Source: Anthostomella pinea
Taxonomy: Eukaryota > Ascomycota > Sordariomycetes > Xylariales > Xylariaceae
Assembly (NCBI GenBank): GCA_963556695.1
Contig: CAUWAG010000010.1
Span: 4,650,001 to 4,714,000, forward strand
Reading direction: 5' to 3'
Length of the DNA: 64,000 bases
Shown: positions 56,135 to 64,000 of the stretch, in pieces
Layout of the letters: every line of letters starts with the position of its first letter
Numbering within the stretch: the first letter of the stretch is position 1
Made by a program: the position numbers and the translations under genes
The notes under the pieces: generated by a model
What the model was told of the DNA's origin: nothing
The model's input: only the letters and a program-made list of their open reading frames with translations
Databases searched by the model: none

Positions 56135-57036
56135 CGGGGACCTTGCAGCAGGGACTGAAAAGACACGCAAGAATGCAGAGGGGACTCATTCGACTTACGC
56201 AGAGGTCATGATCAGGGGTCTTCAGAGCGGTAAGGGGAAACCAACCACGCGCGGCGCTTCGTTGCTGCCGGATGTTCCGCGAGCATTTCATGAGGGTCTG
56301 GCAGATGCTGTCCCCTGGCACGGCATGGGGAGTTTGCTATTCTATGGCCACATCATCAGAATCTTATGCACCGCCATGGGAATGATGTTTGAGTGTAAAA
56401 ATGACTGCACCAAAACACCCTCAGAATATGGAGCGTCATAGACTTAGCCGATAGTGTATATATGAGCAATCTAGAATTTGTATCAACGCTATACACGACT
56501 GCAGTTGCAAGAAATTTCAGTTGTTTAAATCAGTTTGGTCTAAATCCACCCGCCCAACCGTTGTCTCGCCTCTAGGCTCGCCCCATTGCGGTGCTCGCAG
56601 TCCTTGCAAAATGCAGTCCGTTCGAAGCCCACAGCCATGCGGTCCATTCATATACGCATCTGCTCCTATCTCATTCCATCATACTCCAAGTGTTAAGTGG
56701 CGTTGCGACTCAGTATAGGCCCCGGGGGAAAATGCAAAAAGAACCCAGAAAATCAGCAGGCGTGGCAATGCCAAGTGATGCGTCTGATATTTCCTTTCTA
56801 TTAATCGTAGGGATAAACGTCACGCCAATGCCGCTATAACAACAACGATGCCGTTGTCTTGAGCCGGGGGTATAATGCAGAATCAGTAGCTAAAAGACCA
56901 TTTCGAAAAGGACTCGAAAACGCGACTATAGCCGGGCAAAGGGTCATGACGAATACTCGGGCGAAAAACAACAACGGTAGTGTGCCCTAGTGGACGTAAT
57001 TCATCGAGACGAACCGGTATCATGTACAGACGTGCT
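56135..57036. other. Intergenic, 3' flanks of COQ10 and the ubiquitin-like-domain gene
   Basis: Convergent 3' regions, no gene recognised. Confidence 0.5.
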
Positions 57037-59209
57037 TTAAGCTCTCGGCTTTCGACTGTGAGCATGTTGTTAGCACTGGCAGTGAGAGACGGGCAGAGAC
57101 CTTGCATACCTCTTGCTGGGTTTTGGCTTGCTTCCACCAAGCCACGAAAGCATGCCTTTGTTACCGCCCTTACTCGTCTTTTTCGGCTTATGGACCGGAA
57201 TAATGACTGGGGGCCCCCCCGGCCCACGATCCATTGGTCTAAACTGTCCCTGGGGCCGTAGACCATGAAGACCTCCTCCTCCTCCATGATGAGGTGGGGG
57301 AGGGGGCCCCTGACCACCACCTTGTGGACGGGCAGCAGGGGAGAATGGGATGCCCCCGGGTCTCATACCCCCGGGCCCAGCTGGCATACCCCCGGGTCGG
57401 GCCATTCCCGGAGGTGGCCGATCCATGGGCCACATGTGCATGGTAACCGCCCAGTCAGGTTCGATGACTTTGTCCCAAACTTGAGGAAGAATGATCTCGC
57501 CGTTGGGTCCAATAAGGTCATAGTGCCCGGCTTGGACATGAGGCCCGATGACATCCACGTGCAAGAAGGCTTGCTTGATGAGCTCTTCCATACCCTGTGA
57601 TGCGAACATGGTTCAGAACAGACTCCGAGTGAGAAATAGAGAGAGCGTACTCACCTGCCAGTTCTGACAAATGTGGAAAGGGAAGCTGAACTTCCTCCCG
57701 ACGGCGTCTTTGAACCTTATTGGGGCCTTGTCTTTGCCAAGGCCCTTCCTCATCGCCTCGTCTGCCTTGACCTTGGCCTCCTCTAGGGCCTTCTTCTTGA
57801 AGGCTTCGTCGTCCTTCTTCTTCTGATCTTCTGCCGCTTTGGCCGCGTCCGCCTTCTTCTTCTCGTCTTCGAGCTTCTTGCGTGCTTCGATTTCGGCCTT
57901 GAGCTTGGCTTCCTCCTCCAACCTCTTCCGCCACTCTAGTTCTTCCTTGACTTTCTTCTCAGCGGCAGCCTTGGCGTCACGTTCAGCTTTGAGAGCAGCC
58001 TCCAGCTTGATTTTGGCGGCCGCTTCCGCGGCAGCTGCAGCCTCTGCTTCCTTCTTCTTCTTTGCCTCTTCCGCCTTTCGCTCAGCTTCAAGTTTATCGC
58101 GCGCATCTCGTTCAGCACGAGCATATGCCTCCGACTCTCGCTTTTTGCGTTCCGCTTCTGCTTTCCTCTCCGCTTCGACGGCTTCACGCGCTGCCCTCTC
58201 GGCATCCTTCCGCGCCTCCTCGAGTTCTTTTTTCGCCTTCGCGGCGGCAGCTTTCGTCGCTTCCGCCCGAACTGCCTCATCTCTCTTTATTTGCTCCATT
58301 TTGCGTTCGAACGCCGCCTTTTCCTCTTCCCTGATGCGTTTCTCGATTTCCTTTTGTTTGGCTTCAACTTCCTTCTGTCTTTGAGCTTCTTCTATTTGAG
58401 CTAGTCGCTTCTTCATTTCCTCCTTTTCCGGATCTACCTTCGGTGGTTCAGGCGCAGGTGCGGGCGCAGGCGCAGGCGTGCGTGGTCGTCCAACGTCGGT
58501 AGGCGGTGGTGGGGGTGGGGCTGGTGGCCATTGATATTGTTGCATGTGGGTTGGCAGGTGATACCCGGGTGGGTAAAAGTTCTGGCCATACTGCGCCATC
58601 TCGTTTTGCCTTCCCCAGTGGTGGTCGTTGTTGAAGTAGTTGCCTCCATTCCCGTGCGATGGTGCAAACGGGTTCGAACTTCCGTACCCAGGGCCTCCTG
58701 GGAACGGCACAACCTGATTGTAGGGGCCACCATAGCCACCAACATGGCTTTGCTGAGGAGGAAAATTGCCGGGCGGAGGGCCTCGTCCGCCGTAATAGGG
58801 GCCACCGGCCGGTGGTGCATACACAGCACCACGGCCGGAGTAGTCATAATAGTCCGAGGAATCCAGGCTGACAGGCCCGTGAGGCGCCCGGGGGTCGTAT
58901 TGGGAGACCGGTCTCTGAGGAAGCTTGTGTCGTCGAATCGATTGGCGTTGACGACTATGAGAGCGCTGCCTTGCAGCAGGGCTGGAGGCTGAATCTTCCG
59001 GGTCAACTTCGTCGTAGGAATCTGTCCAGTCCTCGTCTTCTTGAGATTCCTCGCTCGGTCCCGTGTCGCCCTCTGAATAACTATCTGTTATGCTTTCGTC
59101 GCGCTCGTTGTGATGGATACGTATATGAGTGCGGTGTCCCCTGAGACGAGTCAGTCACAGTAAACCATAGCAGCAATGAAAGGGCGGATGGTCATCACAC
59201 GTACGACAT
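57037..59209 (-). CDS. Coiled-coil protein with ubiquitin-like domain and Pro/Gly-rich tail
   Basis: Four exons are proposed: 59205-59209 (ATGTC), 57655-59140, 57110-57594 and 57037-57055, summing to 664 residues. The first exon has only five coding bases, but its GTACGT donor, CTGACTCGTCTCAG acceptor and phase fit. The N-terminal 220 residues are polar and Tyr/Pro/Gly-rich (DSYDEVDPEDSASSPAARQR; YNQVVPFPGGPGYGSSNPF). Residues about 240-475 form a long Ala/Lys/Glu coiled coil. Next is a conserved globular part (IRFKDAVGRKFSFPFHICQN, then GMEELIKQAFLHVDVIGPHV and HYDLIGPNGEIILPQVWDKV), which I know as a ubiquitin-like domain of filamentous-fungal proteins. The end is Pro/Gly/Met-rich. Function unknown. 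Confidence 0.85.
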
Positions 59210-62107
59210 TTGGATGGAGTTCTTGTCCAGGTATCCTCCACTTCCGACAGCCCACCTGAGGGAGTCGGAGCAAAGGGAGCCTCAGTGTTTAGGCGGTGTC
59301 CGGTGTTACTAGCGTTCTCCCTGTGTGGGTGAGTTGAGACAGAGCTCAGAAAGCTGGCCGTGGGCCGGGGCGTTAGTCTGGGCGATAGACTGTCGCTGGT
59401 GGAAACGAGCGATGCCTCCTTGAGGGAAGTGTCAAGTTGTGTTGGCGGTTGTGAAGAGAGGGCGCAGATGCAAGTCAGACTCAGTAGGCGTTTAGGATGT
59501 GTGTGTAGTTGGGTCTGCGAGTGAAGGGGTTCATGGATTGGGAATAATATCAGCTGTCGCCTTGCATGAGGGCTGGGGAAACCTCAGCGCTTTTGTATCG
59601 AGTCTCTGGAGATAGTGCCGCAGCGCAATGGGAAGAAACTGCCTGGATGATCCTGGTTTCTGACAGCAATTGAGGCAGTTGGGCGCAAAAATTGGTCGCA
59701 TTGGGTTGTTGTCAGTCTCGCGGTGTGTGGGATTTGCGAGTGGCGCGGTCAGAGCGGGGGATCTGTATGTGATATGTAATAAAGTCGATTCAGCTGGGCT
59801 GTGTTATCGCTGTAACCGTCCCTTGTCGGCGGCTCTCACCAAGTACCTAGTTACTCTCGGCTCGTGGAGAAAGAAACGACTGTACTTCCGTGGGCCTGAG
59901 TCTGATCTCAACCGAAGGAAGGTCACCATAGACCTGGGAGAAGAGAGGTGACCAAGTGCGTATCGGGGCTGCGTGCGCCTCCTCTTCCTTGCCGTGTGTC
60001 CTGCGGGCGAAGATGGCGGATGGTAGGAGGGGAATCCGGGAGTTATTATAGCAGCTGATAGTCCTCACTGGACTGTAAGGTAAGCCCACGATGCAGGTCA
60101 GCGAGGGGTCACAACTATTATGCAACTACTGAAAGCAAGGCAGGCAGAGTGGTGGATCCAGCCAAGCGGCCAAGACCAGATAGGAATGACGGGAGATTTT
60201 GAACCGGCACAGAACCCCCCAGCTAGTACTGGTAGCCCGGGCCTTGTTGCAACTTGCAGGACAAGGAGGGGCGCCGACCTCCAGACTTTCTGTCGCACTC
60301 CATCAGCCACATCGCCCTTGTGGATTCGTTCGGGATCGATGATCTTCGTTATGGACCAACGGAGCCTCCTAGGGGATCATCGCGGGGGCATCCAACCGCT
60401 AGACTATCTACCCGACAGCCCTGACTAAGGGAGCACGAGACAGCTGAGGAAACTATCGAGTCAATACTTGAGAGGAAACTTACGGGACAGTTCGTTTGGG
60501 GCCCTCTTCTTGCTTGGGTCTGTTGTTGTGCAACAGTCGTGACTTTGAACGGCTTCCGGTGAGCTGTCATACCTGCGTGATGACTACTTACTCATAGGCG
60601 GCACTGTTGGTCGCCTAGGACTGGAGTTCGTTGGTCGAGGGCAGCGGTCCTGCTAGCATGAGAGGTGAACCTTGGCTGCAGGCCAGGGCCTCGAAGGTAT
60701 GTCAACTTGACTTTCGAGTATGAGGATCGAAGTATACATGTCGGCCGAGCAGGTGCCCCATGCCACACAACAGCCGCTCATATTCATGGTTACTCTCATT
60801 CCAGACCCGGGTGCACACCACAGCCTCACGAGAGTAGCCATACGGTAGGAAGATCACACCGCTGGGGTTACTATGTTGCCAGGGCATATGCGAGGTCAAG
60901 TCAGCCGGCACCTAATGAAAGACTCATGCAAGTCCAAGCAGGAGAAGCGAGGACGGCCAATGACGTGGAGGGGCAGCCAAGGTGCTACTGGGACGTACTT
61001 ACACCGAACACAACAGCGAGCGAATCTCTCTCGAGCGGGCCGTCCCTCGAGGGTCTTACCCCTTGGGATTTCCTATCCAGTGAAGTTGCGTTGTATCTCG
61101 GGCGTGCTGCCTATCAGGCGTCGTAAAGATAGTAATAACACGGGTAGAGTTTTAAAAGCTGTTGCCGCGTGGTCATTTTGAAAAGCATCGTACCCAGTGA
61201 ACATGTAGTATTTGGTCGCGGCTGTGAACGACTCAGTGTCGCAATTGACGAATTTCTGCTGTGTCAAGTACCTCAAGGTAGCATCATGATCTTGTGAACT
61301 GAATCTCGTGGACCTTCACAGATATTTGGGCATCCCGAGCCTACTATTATGCCTTCCCGTAATCTGTCTATATGACTTCACAGCTGGACTACCGAGAGGA
61401 TCGATGTGACTATTCCATCGCGAGACCACCATTCATGAGAGCCCAGACTCGGATGTTGCATTGCCAGCAAGTCGAGGGCATCGTCATCGTCATCGTCGTC
61501 ATCATCAACTCACTGGAGCATACCCACATCAGTGATATTGAACACCACAGCAGTATGTTGCGTTGGACAGCAGCAGAACCCGGCGAAATGTGGAACCTGG
61601 CGATATCGGTGCATCTTGTCCTGTCAGACTAGCAGGGAGACGTGCGACTTTGGTACCCGAATGTCATGAGCGGCCGCAGCCAGCATTGGCACCCATTAAA
61701 CGCACATCAGTCAGTATCAAATGGTTTGCTTGTCAGCTATCTGGCTATGGCAAATTTCGTAATTGGAGCCACGTGCTTATCGTAAGAACAAACCTGGCTG
61801 ACCCGACGCTTTACCGTACTAACCTAGACACTTCTGCCCAAAGTCCCACCGCCTCGATGAAAAAACTGCTTTGGGGCACCAATCGGAGTCTTTTGCTCCT
61901 CTTCAGATGCCAGGCATCGTTGGGATACTGACCTATGGCGAATCCATCTGTGCAGGCTTGCGTTAATCGCCTAATGCGCCGATGCCCCTTCAAACATCGG
62001 CTGATATGGGTCGGGCTGAAGTGGGCAGCGTCCAGTACAGGAGTCACTAGAGTCGCATTGCACTGCTGTCGGACGCTCAACAAACAACAACCGCCATAGG
62101 TACGTCT
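59210..62107. other. Intergenic, 2.9 kb, no gene seen
   Basis: Several ORFs of up to 154 codons without recognisable domains or coherent splicing. An imperfect ATC/GTC trinucleotide repeat lies at 61479-61507. The first part is the promoter region of the ubiquitin-like-domain gene. Confidence 0.45.
61479..61507. repeat. ATC/GTC trinucleotide repeat
   Basis: Imperfect alternation of ATC and GTC units in an intergenic stretch. Confidence 0.75.
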
Positions 62108-63236
62108 TCACCTGACAGTCTTTTCAGATGCTTTCTCCAACAGCTCTCGTGCTGCTGTAATCTCGGCTTCTTCGTAGCCCTGCCAATCTCTCTCCCCTGC
62201 TGTATGGCGTCGCACTATCTCTGCCAGCTTTTCGGTAGCAGCCTCATCCAGCTTTTGGACTGTGGCCGAACTGGGCACAGCCAACTCATCCGGTTCCGTC
62301 TGTTTCGAAGCTTTCTGCGGCTCACTCAAAAGTTGTGTGGTGGTCTTATCAACTGTGTCAGACAGCCGTTTTGAATATCTCCGTGAAAGCAACTTACAAG
62401 CTTGAGGCCGTAGTAGCCTCTGAGGTAGTCATCGCAGAGTTCAATGCTGCGAGAGAACCGTTTCAATGCCTCGGCCAGATGTCTTGGCGCGTCTGACGTC
62501 TTCGAAGCCATTAGCAGCATCTCGCCCAACCGAGCATGAACCTACATACCGAAGGTCAGCAAACGACGTCTCAAGTGGTGGAACAAAGGCGAGCTTACAT
62601 TCCAAGCGTTTGGCTGTAATACGAGTACTTCCTCAAGGGCAAATATAGCCTGTGAGTACAGGCCTTGAGAAAAGTACAGATCGGCAAGCTCAGCCCATGC
62701 TTCCGCATCTGTGGGAGAGACGTCGAGAAGCGATATCAGAGCCGTGATGGACTCCGGGGTACGGCCCATAGAGCGCAAGAGAGCAACGCGGCGCTTGACA
62801 ATAGGCTGCAAACTTTGTGAGTGTTGGCTCCCAAGTGCGATGGCGGTTGGGGGCTCACCAGATTCGTGGGGTTGTCCTGCAAAATCTGGTCGTACTCTTT
62901 CAAGATGATCTCCAGAGTAGCGGTGTCATTCGCGTCGGCCTCCTTGATAAGCCCCTTCAAGGCCATGACACGCTCATTGTCATCGCCGAACCTTTTAGCG
63001 AGCCTAGCCAAGCATAGGTGGGCTGAATCGTCGTCTCCAGTCCGAAGCAACGAGAGTAGAAGATTCTCGTATGTTGTCCATAGTTCCTGAGACTCTGAGG
63101 TGGACAGCAGCGATTGTATGACAGAGGTTGATACGGCGCCTGGGGAGTTGTTGAGGATGTTCGGGGCTTGTTGTGAGTTGTGTAAGGCTGTGGCCGGAGG
63201 CAGGTGACTAGGGGGGCGCAGGAGTGAGGACGACAT
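62108..63236 (-). CDS. EMC2: ER membrane protein complex subunit 2 (TPR protein)
   Basis: Four exons (62859-63236, 62599-62805, 62398-62541, 62108-62344) give 321 residues, with introns of 53, 57 and 53 bp. The N-terminal part is helical (LWTTYENLLLSLLRTGDDDS, LARLAKRFGDDNERVMALKG). The middle has the Emc2 signature block: PIVKRRVALLRSMGRTPESI, then TPR helices DAEAWAELADLYFSQGLYSQ and AIFALEEVLVLQPNAWNVHA, and SRSIELCDDYLRGYYGLKL near residue 240. Emc2 is the cytosolic TPR scaffold of the EMC, which inserts tail-anchored and multispanning proteins into the ER. Length and order match fungal orthologues. Confidence 0.95.
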
Positions 63237-63722
63237 GGCGCAACGGATGCTACGATACAGGTTAGGGTGGATTTCCAGGCCGGCTTCGTATCAATCGATG
63301 AACACTTTAGCTATGGGCGAGCCTGAATGACGAGTCTCTTGGAGTTTACAACTTTACAGGTGGAGGTGAGTTATGGACGCGGCGTAAGGTAGGTAGCTAG
63401 AGGAGAGGTGTCGGGACGGGAGACGGTAAATGCTGTCCCGACTCCCCGGGCTGAGATCTGCCGCAGTCCACCGCTAAATGTGGGAGGCTTACAGGGCATT
63501 GTTAGGCGGGCGGGCACTGACGCGAACCCCATCATGGGGTTCATCCCGTGGGCTACATCACCAAGTTCAACGTACACTTCACCGCCGGCCCAGACTCAGA
63601 TGACAGCCAACTGCACGGCGTGATTCTTCTGCACAGCCGGTCTCGCGCTGTCATGATGATGCATTATACGGACACACAGCGATTGCCTACAGCTCTCGCC
63701 TCATAGCTTGCCTTCCGTGCCT
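63237..63722. other. Intergenic upstream of EMC2
   Basis: Promoter region of EMC2. It contains a TAAGGTAGGTAG motif near 63385. Nothing else is recognised. Confidence 0.5.
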
Positions 63723-64000
63723 CTAAAACCAAGCTTGCGCCAGCTCAGGCGCAACTCGAGCCATCATGTGCGTTCGCCACCCGCGAGCCAGCAGAGCATC
63801 CTCGATTAGCAGCTTGCTGATGCACTTGACAGGTTTGAGAAGTCTCTGTACGACCTCATAAGAGGTCTGAGAAACCACAAAGGCAACGAGAGGGAGTACC
63901 TCCAAAACTGCCTGAAGGAATGTCGGTCCGAGGTGCGAAGCCAGGACTTGGGTTAGCTGCCTCCCACGCCCTCGAGTCGAACTTCCCACTGATCGCCATA
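63723..64000 (-). CDS. C-terminal fragment of an unidentified protein, cut at the right edge
   Basis: The minus-strand frame is open from the window edge to a stop at 63723, about 90 codons. It predicts an amphipathic or hydrophobic helix (FLQAVLEVLPLVAFVVSQTS) and ends LLARGWRTHMMARVAPELAQ plus AWF. No family is recognised. It could be a real 3' exon or a chance ORF; the 5' part lies outside the window. Confidence 0.35.
   Translation of the reverse strand, partial: WRSVGSSTRGRGRQLTQVLASHLGPTFLQAVLEVLPLVAFVVSQTSYEVVQRLLKPVKCISKLLIEDALLARGWRTHMMARVAPELAQAWF

Noticed and set aside
60665..61126. 153-codon plus-strand ORF
   Set aside because: No family features. Overlapping ORFs of similar length occur in other frames.
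1..64000. CRISPR array, bacterial operon or biosynthetic gene cluster
   Set aside because: The intron-rich eukaryotic gene content rules out the first two. No polyketide, peptide-synthetase or terpene core gene is present.

Overview
This window is nuclear DNA of a filamentous ascomycete (Pezizomycotina). Sordariomycetes is my best guess, but it is an inference. The evidence is compact genes on both strands broken by short introns (about 50-100 bp, GTAAGT/GTACGT donors, CTAAC/CTGAC branch sites, CAG/TAG acceptors), plus fungus-restricted families: the eisosome protein Eis1, recyclin-1, a Pth11/SAT4-type rhodopsin-like membrane protein, a Zn2Cys6 regulator and the Mid1 calcium-channel subunit. 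Many intergenic stretches carry AGGTAGGTA/TACCTACCT motifs. Gene models were built by eye from reading frame, splice signals and remembered family sequences. All spliced models quoted as complete sum to a multiple of three.

Left part (1-13 kb) looks accessory. The 3' end of a TPR-protein gene (open at the left edge) is split by a 1,350-bp Tc1-type DD34E transposon with intact TIRs and TA target duplication, and the transposase is itself dead. Next come a secreted, divergent kinase-like protein, a secreted amidase-signature enzyme, a decayed fructosamine-kinase-like gene, a Pth11-like receptor and a Zn2Cys6 regulator.

Middle (14.7-24.6 kb) is core: Mid1, a small mitochondrial-type membrane protein, RAMP4/Ysy6, a Lys/Glu-rich probable nucleolar protein and recyclin-1. 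From 24.5 to 32.5 kb lies a gene-poor stretch holding only one short basic-region (bZIP-like) gene. It is followed by microsatellites, pentanucleotide arrays and diverged direct repeats.

Right part (32.5-64 kb) is mostly housekeeping: a SHPRH/Irc20-type SNF2-RING protein, mitochondrial mS41, a Kin28/CDK7 kinase, an Sfk1/Frag1-type membrane protein, a CorA-like protein, Eis1, an F-box protein, a Tyr/Ser phosphatase-type protein, a TRM140/METTL2 tRNA methyltransferase, COQ10, a coiled-coil protein with a ubiquitin-like domain, and EMC2. An unidentified 3' gene fragment runs off the right edge.

No biosynthetic cluster, CRISPR array, rRNA gene or convincing tRNA was seen. The genes mostly act independently. 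Several pairs are divergent and may share promoter regions (SNF2-RING/mS41, Kin28/Sfk1-like, TRM140/COQ10, nucleolar protein/recyclin-1). I found no clearly new multi-gene system. The most notable items are the frame-exact transposon disruption, the fructosamine-kinase pseudogene, the secreted kinase-like protein and the bZIP-type basic region without a zipper.
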